From JBGPGW01 sp046349515 (lineage in GTDB: Bacteria > Pseudomonadota > Alphaproteobacteria > CADEGL01): a DNA stretch of 64,000 bases. Where the stretch lies: the NCBI GenBank assembly GCA_046349515.1, contig JAXMCE010000001.1, positions 542,170-606,169 of the forward strand. The letters are read 5' to 3'. Under the pieces are notes generated by a model. That model was not told the origin of the DNA and ran no database searches. It saw nothing but the letters and a program-made list of their open reading frames with translations. Below, in pieces: positions 10,201 to 18,282 of the stretch. Position numbers and translations under genes: made by a program. Each line of letters begins with the position of its first letter. The stretch's first letter is position 1.

Positions 10201-10716
10201 GCCGTCGCGCGCCACGCCTACAAGCTCATGGCCTACAAGGACGAATACGAGGTCGCGCGCCTCTACGCCCTGCCCGATTTCTGGCGCGAGCTCAGCGACA
10301 CGTTCGAGGGCGGCTACAAGATCCATCTGCACCTGGCGCCGCCGCTCATCGCCGAGCGCGACCCCGTGACGGGACGGCTCGTCAAGAACGAGTACGGGCC
10401 CTGGATCCTCACCGCCTTCCGGCTGCTGGCGAAGCTGAAGGGCCTGCGGGGAACGCCTTTCGACATCTTCGGCTACACGGCGGAGCGCCGGACCGAACGG
10501 CGCCTCATCGCCGAATACGAGCAGACCATCGAGACGGTCCTCAAGACACTCTCCCACGACAACCACGCGCTCGCGGTCGAGATCGCTTCGCTGCCGGAGC
10601 GCATCCGCGGCTTCGGACATGTGAAGGAGCAGGCGCTCGCGGCCACGAAGGCGCGCGAGGCGCAACTCCTCGAGATGTACAAGGCGCCTGCCACGCGCGT
10701 GACGGCGGCCGAATAG
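7243..10716 (+). CDS. Indolepyruvate ferredoxin oxidoreductase, fused alpha/beta/gamma form
   Basis: A 1157-residue single-chain 2-oxoacid oxidoreductase of the type that oxidatively decarboxylates aryl or branched 2-oxoacids to acyl-CoA. The thiamine-PP region is GDGTYFHSG (about 496) and the FCSGCPHN motif lies near 430. A 4Fe-4S segment with CEGCGDC near 634 continues to a second Cys group (CNKDYSCVKGFC), and the gamma-type domain begins GVGGTGVVTIG near 723. The fusion of IorA- and IorB-type parts is common in proteobacteria. The ATG at 7243 has GGAGG eight bases upstream, preferred over a longer frame. It ends 49 bp before the SDR gene, probably co-transcribed. Confidence 0.93.
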   Translation: MALAAVSLDDKYVVEEGRVFLSGVQALVRLPMMQRRRDERAGLNTAGFISGYRGSPLGNYDQALQAARKFISKQAIQFWPGVNEDLAATAVWGTQQINLFPGAKVDGVFSIWYGKAPGVDRTGDAFRHANAAGTAKFGGVLALAGDDHAPKSSTLSVQSEHTLMSVKIPILYPAGVQDFLDYGLYGWAMSRYSGLWIGFKVVSDTVESAASVNVDPHRAQVTLPPDFIMPPGGLNIRWPDLWYELDDRIETHKLKAAQAFVRANKLDQVVIDGPRPRLGIVSVGKSYLDVRQAFDDLGIDERMAAEMGIRLYKVAMSWPLEPEGLRRFAQGLEEILVVEEKRAVLEPQVKEILYHMAAAVRPRVVGKTDETGAPLLSSCRELQPGAIARVIAERLRRFEAMPRLDERLAFLDAADKALAALNPPIERTPYFCSGCPHNTSTRVPEGSRALSGIGCHFMAQWMNRSTDTYTHMGAEGANWIGQAPFSETGHIFQNIGDGTYFHSGILAVRACVAANVNITFKVLYNDAVAMTGGQHVDGQLTVPQVTRQLASEGVKRIAVVTDEPEKYGIGTDFAPGTTVHHRDTLDAVQRELREWKGVSGLVYDQTCAAEKRRRRKRGTFPDPAKRVFINEMVCEGCGDCSTASNCLSVVPVETEYGRKRAIDQSSCNKDYSCVKGFCPSFVTVHGGRLRKRKTAEGGIDDIDLPVPAQPSVATPYGILVTGVGGTGVVTIGALLGMAAHMEGKGCTVLDITGLAQKGGAVLSHVRIAARPDAIHAVRVAAGDADLILGCDLVVAAGKEALSKYRAGRTRAVVNNHDTPTAGFVRDPNLVFPGKGLEDVIRRATGPERADFIDATTLATGLLGDSIAANLFMLGYAYQKGLIPVSGAAILKAIELNAVSVEMNRRAFLWGRRAAIEPEAVRAAARPATGYIEERKISKTLDEIVARRVADLTSYQSVRYAGRYEALVARVRKAETARTKGMTGLAEAVARHAYKLMAYKDEYEVARLYALPDFWRELSDTFEGGYKIHLHLAPPLIAERDPVTGRLVKNEYGPWILTAFRLLAKLKGLRGTPFDIFGYTAERRTERRLIAEYEQTIETVLKTLSHDNHALAVEIASLPERIRGFGHVKEQALAATKAREAQLLEMYKAPATRVTAAE

Positions 10717-10765
10717 CGTCGGGCGCGGCAGCGCCTCGCCCGCGCACAACCAACGGAGAGCGACC

Positions 10766-11473
10766 ATGGCGAAGCCCGAAAGTGCGCTCATCTTCGGGGC
10801 CGGGCCCGGCCTCGGCGCCGCCGTCGCACGGCGCTGTGCCAAGGACGGCATGCGCGTCGCGCTCGCCACGCGCACCAAGGCCAAGGTCGATGGGATCGCG
10901 CGCGCTCTTGGCGGCGAGGCGCGAGCCTATGCCTGCGATGCGACCGATGCGGATGCCGTCGCGCGCGTCTTCGAGGATGCCAGCAAGGCGTTCGGCGTGC
11001 CGGACCTCGTCGTCTTCAACGCGGGCGCCTACGCGCCGGGCAGCGTGCTCGAGATCGATCCGGCGGAGTTCGAGCGGTGCTGGAAGAATGGCTGCTTCGG
11101 CGGCTTCCTCGTGGGCCAGGCGGCAGGCCGCGCCATGGCCGCGCGCGGGTCCGGCACGATCCTCTTCACCGGGGCCACCGCCTCCTTGCGCGGCAGCGCG
11201 CGGTTCTTGAACCTCGCGGTCGGCAAGTTTGGTCTCCGCGCCGTCGCCCAGAGCCTCGCGCGCGACCTCGGCCCCAAGGGCGTCCACGTCGCCCACATCA
11301 TCATCGATGGCCAGATCAAGGCCGACCGTCCCGGCTACCGCGCCGAGGAGCGCGGGCCCGATGCGGTGATGGATTCGGATGCGATCGCCGAAGTCTACAT
11401 GGGCCTCCATCGCCAGCACCGCAGCGCCTGGACGCACGAACTCGACTTGCGACCGTGGGTCGAAAAGTTCTGA
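10766..11473 (+). CDS. Short-chain dehydrogenase/reductase-like protein lacking catalytic Tyr
   Basis: A 235-residue Rossmann-fold protein with the cofactor motif GAGPGLG (11-17) and an NAG (85-87) equivalent to NNAG. The expected YxxxK is LAVGK (150-154), so Lys154 is kept but Tyr is Leu. The stretch SLARDLGPKGVHVAHIIIDG matches a branch of SDR-like proteins common in proteobacteria whose reaction is unknown. SD GGAGAG precedes the ATG. The gene sits between the indolepyruvate oxidoreductase and DUF2252 genes on the same strand. It may bind a nucleotide without being a normal dehydrogenase. Confidence 0.85.
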   Translation: MAKPESALIFGAGPGLGAAVARRCAKDGMRVALATRTKAKVDGIARALGGEARAYACDATDADAVARVFEDASKAFGVPDLVVFNAGAYAPGSVLEIDPAEFERCWKNGCFGGFLVGQAAGRAMAARGSGTILFTGATASLRGSARFLNLAVGKFGLRAVAQSLARDLGPKGVHVAHIIIDGQIKADRPGYRAEERGPDAVMDSDAIAEVYMGLHRQHRSAWTHELDLRPWVEKF

Positions 11474-11486
11474 GCGGCCGGCATCC

Positions 11487-12527
11487 GTGTCGATCTTCGA
11501 CGACACCAAGGACTACGAAGACTGGCTCCGCGGCCAATGCGCGGTCGTCGAGAAGGATTTGAGACGGAAGCACGAGAAGATGCGCGCGGACGCGTTCTCG
11601 TTCCTCCGTGCCACGTACTATCGCTGGGCGCGGCAGATCGAGGCGGTGTGTCCGGATCTCAAGGACGCGCCCCGCGTGCTCGCGGTCGGCGACGCGCATC
11701 TCGAGAATTTCGGCACCTGGCGGGACGGCGAAGGGCGCCTTGTCTGGGGCGTCAACGATTTCGACGAAGGGGCCGTCATGCCCTATCCCTTCGATCTCGT
11801 GCGCCTCGCCGCGAGCGCGCGCCTGGCTCCCCACCTTGCCATCGCCAATGGCGCGGCGTGCAAGGCCATCCTCGACGGATACAAGCGCGGCCTCGAGACG
11901 CCGCGCCCGATGCTCATCACCGGAGACGAGGCTTGGCTGCCCCGCTCCGAGGAGAAGCCCCGCGATTTCTGGGACAAGATCGATCGCCTGCCCGGGGCGA
12001 AGCCGCCCGGCGCGGTGACGGCCGCGCTCAAGCGCACCCTGCCCCAAGGCGCCAGCGCGCTGCGCTTTGCCGCGAGCGTCCGGGGAAGCGGCAGCTTGGG
12101 ACGCCCCCGCTATGTGGTCGCCGCGGCGTGGCGCGGCGGGCGCGTCGCGCGCGAAGCGAAAGCCCTGGTCGGTTCGGCCTGGGATTGGGCGCATGGAGGC
12201 GCCCGGCGCCGCTCGCGATTCCTCGACTTGGCGGAAGGCGCCTACCGGTCGCCCGATCCCCTGTTGGGACTCGCGAACAATTTCATCTACCGTCGCCTTG
12301 CCGCTGATTCACACAAGATCGACTTCGACGGGTATGAGAGCGCCGAACAGGAAAAGGACCTGCTCGACGCGATGGGATTTGATCTCGGCTCCATCCACGC
12401 GGCCGATGCGCGTGCCGCCAAGGCGGTCCGCCGCGATCTCCGCGCCCGTCCCCGCGAATGGCTGCGCAAGGCCTCGAAAGCCGCCGCCGTTGCGGTCAAG
12501 GACGACCACCGGCAATGGGCCGCCTGA
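11487..12527 (+). CDS. DUF2252 protein (kinase-like fold)
   Basis: A 346-residue DUF2252 protein of unknown function. It has GDAHLENFG (69-77) and NDFDE (90-94), reminiscent of the catalytic HGDxxxxN and metal-binding DFD of aminoglycoside-phosphotransferase-like kinases, so a phosphotransfer activity is possible but unproven. The start is a GTG at 11487; the frame is open upstream into the SDR gene, but the family-like sequence begins at SIFDDTKDYEDW. The 13-bp gap to the SDR gene suggests one transcript. It converges on the membrane-protein gene 6 bp away. Confidence 0.85.
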   Translation: MSIFDDTKDYEDWLRGQCAVVEKDLRRKHEKMRADAFSFLRATYYRWARQIEAVCPDLKDAPRVLAVGDAHLENFGTWRDGEGRLVWGVNDFDEGAVMPYPFDLVRLAASARLAPHLAIANGAACKAILDGYKRGLETPRPMLITGDEAWLPRSEEKPRDFWDKIDRLPGAKPPGAVTAALKRTLPQGASALRFAASVRGSGSLGRPRYVVAAAWRGGRVAREAKALVGSAWDWAHGGARRRSRFLDLAEGAYRSPDPLLGLANNFIYRRLAADSHKIDFDGYESAEQEKDLLDAMGFDLGSIHAADARAAKAVRRDLRARPREWLRKASKAAAVAVKDDHRQWAA

Positions 12528-12533
12528 CGGACC

Positions 12534-13103
12534 CTACGCGTCGAGCGTGCGGACTTCGACCGGCATCGTCGTGAGCTTCTCGGCGACCCGGCAGCGGCGG
12601 CGGATCGGCCACCACTCGTAAAGCAGGATCTCGATCGGCCGCCACATGGCGACCCAGCCCGTGATGAGCAGACCTTCCGCGAGAACATGGCCGAAGGCGC
12701 TGTCATCGAAGCTCAGCACGAGTTGGCGCAGGCTGAGACAGGCCAGGAGGAACGCGATCGCGATGAGAAGGGTGAGCCGGCCCTGGCGCAGGAGAAACGT
12801 CAGGTCGCGCGACGTCATGCGGAGGCGGTAGGCGAAGTAATTGTGGATGGAGCTCGCGAGATCGCGCGCTGCCTCCATCTCCTCGCGCGGCAAATGGAAG
12901 ACGAGCTTCAAGGGCGCGTCGATCGGGAACTCGCGCACCGAATCGACGATGTAGGCCTCGGCCTCGCGGTCGAGGTCCTTCTCCGGGAACGGCGCGGGAT
13001 CGAGCGAGTTGAAGAGCTGGCGCACGCTCGTGAGGCGCATCTCGATGAGCGCCACGCCGCCCTCGCGCCGATAGGCTGTCAGATGTTCGGGCCGGGTCGC
13101 CAT
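12534..13103 (-). CDS. Conserved hypothetical membrane protein
   Basis: A 189-residue protein with no recognised domain. The N-terminal half is soluble and charged (MATRPEHLTAYRREGG...); two hydrophobic helices follow at about 113-129 and 138-155 (LTLLIAIAFLLACLSL and LLITGWVAMWRPIEILLY), then a basic WWPIRRRCR segment, so the N-terminal part and the tail probably face the cytosol. It is the last gene of the long minus-strand run, 97 bp after DUF1244. Function unknown. Confidence 0.7.
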   Translation of the reverse strand: MATRPEHLTAYRREGGVALIEMRLTSVRQLFNSLDPAPFPEKDLDREAEAYIVDSVREFPIDAPLKLVFHLPREEMEAARDLASSIHNYFAYRLRMTSRDLTFLLRQGRLTLLIAIAFLLACLSLRQLVLSFDDSAFGHVLAEGLLITGWVAMWRPIEILLYEWWPIRRRCRVAEKLTTMPVEVRTLDA

Positions 13104-13200
13104 CGTCGAGGCCTCGCGCCGTGCCGCCTCAGCACCTCGAGCGGCCGGAGGAGTCCATTCTCACCCCGCCGGCGGACGGCCGGAAGCGCCTCTTTTCGGC

Positions 13201-13518
13201 CTAGTGCTTGTGATCGGGATGGGCGCGCGCGAAGGCGGCCTTCTGCTCGGGCGTCGCTTCCGTCTGGTACTTGGCCTTCCACTCGGCATAGGGCATGCCG
13301 TAGATGAGCTCGCGCGCCTTGGCGTCGTCGAGCGCGATACCCCGCTCATCGGCCGCCGCCTTGTACCACTTGGAGAGGCAGTTCCGGCAGAAGCCGGCGA
13401 GATTCATGAGATCGATGTTCTGCACCTCCGGCTTCGAGCGAAGATGCTCGACGAGGCGCCGGAACGCCGCGGCCTCGAGTTCGGTGCGCGTCTTGTCGTC
13501 CATGGTCTTGTCGCTCAT
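13201..13518 (-). CDS. DUF1244 family protein
   Basis: A 105-residue DUF1244 protein, a small helical family widespread in alpha- and gammaproteobacteria. The signature segment is NLAGFCRNCLSKWYKAAADE with two conserved Cys (residues 44 and 47), followed by YGMPYAEWKAKYQ and a His-rich end (HPDHKH). The CxxC and His tail hint at metal or redox chemistry, but the function is not established. An SD (GGGAGG) lies ahead of the ATG. It follows the N-formylglutamate amidohydrolase-like gene after 67 bp. Confidence 0.88.
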   Translation of the reverse strand: MSDKTMDDKTRTELEAAAFRRLVEHLRSKPEVQNIDLMNLAGFCRNCLSKWYKAAADERGIALDDAKARELIYGMPYAEWKAKYQTEATPEQKAAFARAHPDHKH

Positions 13519-13585
13519 GTCGGGCCTCCCGCCTCTCGTCCCATTGGAAGATGTGGGTTGCGGGCGGGACCGCTGTCAACCCACG

Positions 13586-14404
13586 TCAGAACCGCTCGAT
13601 GCGGCGGACCCCGGGGTCCGCCAGGATGGGCGTCAGCACCGTGACGAGGCGCTCGGCCCAGCCGGCGACATCGGTCGCCCTGCGGACGAGATCGTCGCGG
13701 AGCTCGATCAGCACGTGCGGCAGCCCCCGCGCGGCGGCGTGGGTCTCCGTCGTGTAGCCGTACTCGTCGCGCCCCGAATAGGGCAGGTTGTCGCCCACGA
13801 CCACGCCATCGAGACGCTCGAGCGCGGCGATGAGCGGCACCGGGATGCGCGGATCGCGGTTCCACAGGATGCCCACGTGCCAGGGCCGCGCGACACCCTT
13901 GTAGACAGGCGTGAAGCTGTGGACCGAGAGGATCGCCGGCACGACGGCTCGCGCGGCAAAACGATCGAGAAGCTGCGCGACCGTGCGGTGGTAGGGATGG
14001 AAGCAGGCCTCGGCGCGCGCCTTGGCTTCGCCGGGCGCGATCCCGCGATTGCGAGGGACGACCGTCGTCTCGCTGATGAGCGGGATCGAGGTCGGATCGT
14101 CGAGCGCCCGGTTGCAATCGATGACGAGGCGCGAATAGCCCGCGAGCACGAGCGGCGCATCGAGCCGGCGCGCGAGCTCGCGCGCGAGCTGGGCGGCCCC
14201 GTTGTCCCAGGCGATGTGGCGCGCGCGATCGGCTTCGTCGAGGCCGAGCCCGTCGAGCGCCCGCGGAATGGCACGGCTCGCGTGGTCGCAGAGGACGAGG
14301 ACGGGCGCCGAACCCGCCTCGTTCACGAGCTCGAAGGGCGGCGGGTCGTCGGAGCCGAGGAGCGGCACGATCACGGACTCGGCGCGGCGGGTCGTGTCAG
14401 GCAT
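13586..14404 (-). CDS. N-formylglutamate amidohydrolase family protein
   Basis: A 272-residue HutG-like (PF05013) zinc amidohydrolase. Characteristic segments are VLVLCDHASRAIP, HIAWDNGAA, YSRLVIDCNRALDDP and AILSVHSFTPVYKG. The classical member removes formate from N-formylglutamate in histidine breakdown; no other hut gene is present here, so this copy may act on another N-acyl or N-formyl amino acid. It starts 46 bp after the acyl-CoA synthetase stop in the same direction, so it may belong to that operon. Confidence 0.87.
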   Translation of the reverse strand: MPDTTRRAESVIVPLLGSDDPPPFELVNEAGSAPVLVLCDHASRAIPRALDGLGLDEADRARHIAWDNGAAQLARELARRLDAPLVLAGYSRLVIDCNRALDDPTSIPLISETTVVPRNRGIAPGEAKARAEACFHPYHRTVAQLLDRFAARAVVPAILSVHSFTPVYKGVARPWHVGILWNRDPRIPVPLIAALERLDGVVVGDNLPYSGRDEYGYTTETHAAARGLPHVLIELRDDLVRRATDVAGWAERLVTVLTPILADPGVRRIERF

Positions 14405-14450
14405 GGCGGCGCACTATAGCCAAAACTGGCTTGCCGAACAGTGAAGAGCC

Positions 14451-16010
14451 TCACACCCGGCGGTCGCGGCCCGTCCAGTAACGATCGCGCAACTCGCGCT
14501 TCAGGATCTTGCCGTAGGCGTTCTTCGGCAGCTCGGAGAGGAACTCGACCGATTGCGGCTTCTTGTAGGAGGCCATGCGCGCGCGGCAGTGCTCGATGAG
14601 ATCTTCCGGCGAGGCGTGGTGCCCCTCGCGAAGAACGACGAGAGCCTTCACCGCCTCGCCCCACTTCTCGTCCGGCACGCCGATGACGGAGACCTCGCGC
14701 ACGGCGGGGTGCATGAGGACGACCTCTTCCACCTCGCGCGGATAGATGTTGGAGCCGCCGCTGATGATGAGGTCCTTCTTGCGGTCGGTGATGTAGAGAT
14801 AGCCGTCTTCGTCGAGGTAGCCCACGTCGCCCGTGTGGAGCCAGCCGCCGCGCAAGGTTTCGGCCGTGGCCTCCGGGCGGTTCCAGTAGCCGCGCATGAC
14901 GAGGTCGCCGCCGACGACGATCTCCCCCATCCGGCCCGGCGGCAGCGGCCGGTCGTCATCGTCGACCACGCGCACGCGCACGGCCGGCGGCGCGCGGCCC
15001 GCCGAAGCGAGACGCTTCAGCTTCACGGGATCGTCGCCCGTCTCATGCTCGGCTTTGGGCAGGGTCGTGATGGTCATGGGTGCTTCCGCCTGCCCGAAGA
15101 TCTGGACGAAGACGTTGCCGAAGGCGGCCATCGCCTCTTTCAGCTGCTCGACATACATGGGCCCGCCGCCATAGACGATGTTCTTCAAGCTCGAGAGGTC
15201 GAAGCGTGCCCTCTCTGGGCTCTTGGTCAGCAGGTTGATCATGGTCGGCGCCATGAAGCTCGAGGTCACACGGTAGGCATCGATGGCCTCGAAAATCCTG
15301 GCGGGCTCGAAGTGGCGCGTGAGCGGGAAACAATTGGCCGCCCCCACCGCGAGATGCGGATACATGGTGCTGCACGAGCCGTGGGAGATGGGCGCCGCAT
15401 GGAACATCACGTCCGAGGGCGCCACGTCGGGCAACACGGCCGTGAGGAACTGCTCGGTCATGGTGACGAGGTTGCGGTGCGTCTCCATGGCCCCCTTGGG
15501 CTTCCCCGTCGTGCCCGAGGTGTAGAAGAGCCAGGCAGTTGAATCGGGCTCGATCGCGGGATCGGGCGGCGTCGCAGGCTGGCCGTCGAGCAGGCTTTCG
15601 TAGGGCGTGTCGCCGGCAGCATCCGCGCCGACCGCGATCCAGTGCTTGACCATGCTCAAGCGCGGGCGCACACCGGCCAGGTGCTCGCGGAACTCCTCGC
15701 CGTAGACCACGAAGCGCGCGCCCGAATCCTCGACCATGAAGGCGTGTTCGTCCGGGTGGAGGCGCAAATTCATGGGTACCGCGACGAGGCCGGCCGAGAT
15801 CGCAGCGAGATAGATCTCGAGCCCCTCGAAGCGATTGTTCATGAGGATCGCGACCCGGTCGCCCGGCGCACCGCGCGCAAGAAGCGCCCAAGCAATTGCG
15901 CTGATCCGCGCGACACCCTCTCGGTATGTGATGCGCCGCTCGGGCAGGAGCCAGAGCGTGTTGTCCGGCTCGCGGGATGCGGTGCGGAAGAGAAATTGGG
16001 ACGCGCGCAT
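14451..16010 (-). CDS. Acyl-CoA synthetase (AMP-forming), FadD-like
   Basis: A 519-residue ANL-superfamily acid:CoA ligase. It has YTSGTTGKPKGAMETHRN, GQAEAPMT, TGDVGYLDEDGYLYITDRKKDLI and the C-terminal catalytic Lys in PKNAYGKILKRELR. The overall pattern resembles ligases for short/medium-chain or substituted acids rather than long-chain FadD. It is downstream of an enoyl-CoA hydratase gene by 18 bp, so it probably activates an acid that the hydratase helps degrade. The acid is unknown. Confidence 0.9.
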   Translation of the reverse strand: MRASQFLFRTASREPDNTLWLLPERRITYREGVARISAIAWALLARGAPGDRVAILMNNRFEGLEIYLAAISAGLVAVPMNLRLHPDEHAFMVEDSGARFVVYGEEFREHLAGVRPRLSMVKHWIAVGADAAGDTPYESLLDGQPATPPDPAIEPDSTAWLFYTSGTTGKPKGAMETHRNLVTMTEQFLTAVLPDVAPSDVMFHAAPISHGSCSTMYPHLAVGAANCFPLTRHFEPARIFEAIDAYRVTSSFMAPTMINLLTKSPERARFDLSSLKNIVYGGGPMYVEQLKEAMAAFGNVFVQIFGQAEAPMTITTLPKAEHETGDDPVKLKRLASAGRAPPAVRVRVVDDDDRPLPPGRMGEIVVGGDLVMRGYWNRPEATAETLRGGWLHTGDVGYLDEDGYLYITDRKKDLIISGGSNIYPREVEEVVLMHPAVREVSVIGVPDEKWGEAVKALVVLREGHHASPEDLIEHCRARMASYKKPQSVEFLSELPKNAYGKILKRELRDRYWTGRDRRV

Positions 16011-16028
16011 CGCCGGCTTGACGATCGG

Positions 16029-16850
16029 CTAGGGCTTGGGCGGGGCCGAGGGAAACACGGGCTTCCGTTTCTCGTTGAAGGCCCGGAGTCCCTCCTTCGC
16101 GTCGGGCTCGAAGAAGTTGAGCCCCTCATAGGCGACCGAGAGGTCGAAGATCGGTCCCGCCTGGCGCAGCCAGTGGTTCAAGCAGCGCTTCGTCCAGCGG
16201 ATCGCGCGCTGCGGCAGGAGCGCCAATTTGTCCGCCATGGCGAGCGCGGTTTCCATGAGCTTCTCGCGCGGGACGCACATGGAGACGAGCCCGATCCGGT
16301 CCGCCTCCTTGCCGTCGAGGAGGTCGGCCGTCAGGAGATAGAGCTTGGCCTTGGGCATGCCGCAGTAGAGCGGCCACAGGAGAAGCGCGTGGTCACCCGA
16401 GGCGACGCCGATCTTCGAATGCGCGTCCGTGATCTTCGCATCCTCGGCGATGATGCTGATGTCGGCGGAGAGCGCGACCGCGAGGCCCGCGCCGGCGGCG
16501 GGGCCATTGATCGCCGAGATGATCGGCTTGTCGAGATTGATCATGTTGTAGACGATGGCCGCCGCCTCCTCGCCCTGCTCGATGATCTTCGTCGGATCGT
16601 CGAGCTTCTCCATCTCCTCCTTGAGGTCGCCGCCCGCGGAGAAGGCGCGGCCCGCGCCCGTGACGACCGCGACCCGCACCTCCGGATCGTGCTTCACGGT
16701 CAACCACACCTGGCTGAACTCGTGGTGCATCACGGCCGTCGCGGCGTTGAGCTTGTCCGGCCGGTTGATCGTGATGAGCAGGACGCCGTTCGGCCGGCGC
16801 TCGAACAGGAGAAACTGGTAGTCCTCGTAGGCCATCACGGCGTGTTTCAT
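16029..16850 (-). CDS. Enoyl-CoA hydratase/isomerase family protein
   Basis: A 273-residue crotonase-fold protein. Seen: NRPDKLNAATAVMHHEF near the N terminus, the oxyanion-hole segment AGRAFSAGGDLKEEME, and AINGPAAGAGLAVALSADISI. The Glu of the first catalytic position seems replaced in SKIGVASGDHALLLWPLYCG, so hydration rather than another crotonase reaction is not certain. ATG 16850 is preferred to a longer frame; an internal ATG at 16835 is also possible. It lies 17 bp after the aminotransferase stop and 18 bp before the CoA ligase start, clearly one operon. Confidence 0.88.
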   Translation of the reverse strand: MKHAVMAYEDYQFLLFERRPNGVLLITINRPDKLNAATAVMHHEFSQVWLTVKHDPEVRVAVVTGAGRAFSAGGDLKEEMEKLDDPTKIIEQGEEAAAIVYNMINLDKPIISAINGPAAGAGLAVALSADISIIAEDAKITDAHSKIGVASGDHALLLWPLYCGMPKAKLYLLTADLLDGKEADRIGLVSMCVPREKLMETALAMADKLALLPQRAIRWTKRCLNHWLRQAGPIFDLSVAYEGLNFFEPDAKEGLRAFNEKRKPVFPSAPPKP

Positions 16851-16867
16851 GGCTTCGTCCCTCGGGT

Positions 16868-18274
16868 TCAGTTGATCACGCCTGCGGCGTGAAGCTCGTC
16901 GGTGAGAACGCGGAGCGAGCGTTCGAGACGCCCAATGAGATCGTCGACCTCGGCCTCCGTGATGATGAGCGGCGGCGTGATCATGGACCACTCGCCGTAC
17001 TTGCCGCGGCTCTGCCGCCGCGCGTAGAGGATAAGGCCGTTCTCGAGCCCGATGAGGCGCAAGCGGTCCGAGACGTAGCGCTCGGCCGGGAACATCCTCT
17101 TCGTCGCCTTGTCGGCCACAAGCTCGATCGCGAGCAACATGCCCATGCCGCGTACGTCGCCCACGATGGGCGAGCGGTCCCTGAGCTCCTCGAGCTTACG
17201 CCTGAGATAGGCGCCCGTCGTCACCGCCTTGCCCATGAGGTCGAGGCGCAGCGTCTCCTCGATCACGGCCAGCGCGCCGGCGCAGCACACGGGATTGGCG
17301 TTGTAGGTGTGGGACGGATTGAAGCCCGTGAGTTCCGACAGCTCATCGACCATGGCGGCGGGCGCCAGCACCGCGCCGAGCGGCACGTAGCCGGCACCGA
17401 TACCCTTGGCGAGCACGACGATGTCGGGCTTCGCGTCCGGCCAGTGGTGCGAGCCGAGGAATGTGCCGAGACGCACGGCCGTCATCACCTCGTCGAAGAC
17501 GAGATAGACGCCATTCTCGCGGCAGATACGGCGGATCTCGCGGAAATAGGCGGGAGGCGGCACGACCGCCCCCGTCGCGACACCCCCGACCGGCTCGAGG
17601 ATGAACGCCAGCACGTTCTCGGGGCCAAGGCGCAGGATGGCCTCCTCGAGCGCCTTCGCCGTCGCCATCGCGCTCGCCTCGGGCGTGGTGCCCTGGGGCA
17701 GCCGGTAACACAAGGGCGCCGGGATCTTGGTCGAGAAGGTGACCATGTCGCGGTAGACAGGCTCCAGATCCTCATCGCCCGTAAGCGCGATCGTGCCGAG
17801 CGTGTTGCCGTGGAAGGACGGCATGAGCGAAATGACCTTGGTCTTCTTCGTCTGTCCCTTGGCGTAGGCGTATTGGCGGAGGAACTTGATCGCCATGTCG
17901 TTGGCTTCGGAGCCGCCGGAGAAGAAGAGGCAGCGCTCGAAGCCGGGACCGGCAAGGGACGCGACCTTCTCCGACAGCGCGACGTTGGGAAGATGGCGCG
18001 CGTAGCGCACATAGGTGAACGTCATGCGCTTGGCCTGCTCGGCCATCGCGTCCGCGACGCGCGCATTGGCTTGGCCGAGGTTGCTCACCACCGCGCCCGC
18101 GATCACGTCGATGTAGCGGTTGCCCTTGTCGTCCCAGAGATAGATGCCCTCGCCGCGAACGATCGTGGGGAAATGGGTCATGTACTGGCGCGGATAGAAG
18201 ACGTCTTGCGGACCGCCGCGCGCCGGCCGGCGCAACAATCCCGTCCCCTGATCGATTTCGATCGTTGTCGACAT
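16868..18274 (-). CDS. Class III PLP aminotransferase (omega-amino acid type)
   Basis: A 468-residue fold-type I aminotransferase of the beta-alanine/GABA/taurine class. Seen: FFSGGSEANDMAIKFLRQY, SFHGNTLGT, FDEVMTAVRLG, and the PLP lysine in VVLAKGIGAGYVPLGA (Lys at about 290), then SHTYNANPVCCAGALA. ATG 18274 begins the homologous part; the longer frame enters the upstream gene. It starts 8 bp after the agmatinase-type gene stop. That pairing suggests the amine it accepts is the omega-amino acid released by the ureohydrolase, an inference from context. Confidence 0.9.
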   Translation of the reverse strand: MSTTIEIDQGTGLLRRPARGGPQDVFYPRQYMTHFPTIVRGEGIYLWDDKGNRYIDVIAGAVVSNLGQANARVADAMAEQAKRMTFTYVRYARHLPNVALSEKVASLAGPGFERCLFFSGGSEANDMAIKFLRQYAYAKGQTKKTKVISLMPSFHGNTLGTIALTGDEDLEPVYRDMVTFSTKIPAPLCYRLPQGTTPEASAMATAKALEEAILRLGPENVLAFILEPVGGVATGAVVPPPAYFREIRRICRENGVYLVFDEVMTAVRLGTFLGSHHWPDAKPDIVVLAKGIGAGYVPLGAVLAPAAMVDELSELTGFNPSHTYNANPVCCAGALAVIEETLRLDLMGKAVTTGAYLRRKLEELRDRSPIVGDVRGMGMLLAIELVADKATKRMFPAERYVSDRLRLIGLENGLILYARRQSRGKYGEWSMITPPLIITEAEVDDLIGRLERSLRVLTDELHAAGVIN

Positions 18275-18282
18275 GGATGACC

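Noticed and set aside
7405..10884. 1159-codon open frame on the minus strand opposite the indolepyruvate oxidoreductase
   Set aside because: A long antisense frame is expected in GC-rich coding DNA. The plus-strand protein is full of conserved motifs, whereas the minus translation is an Arg/Ala/Glu-rich string with no family signature.
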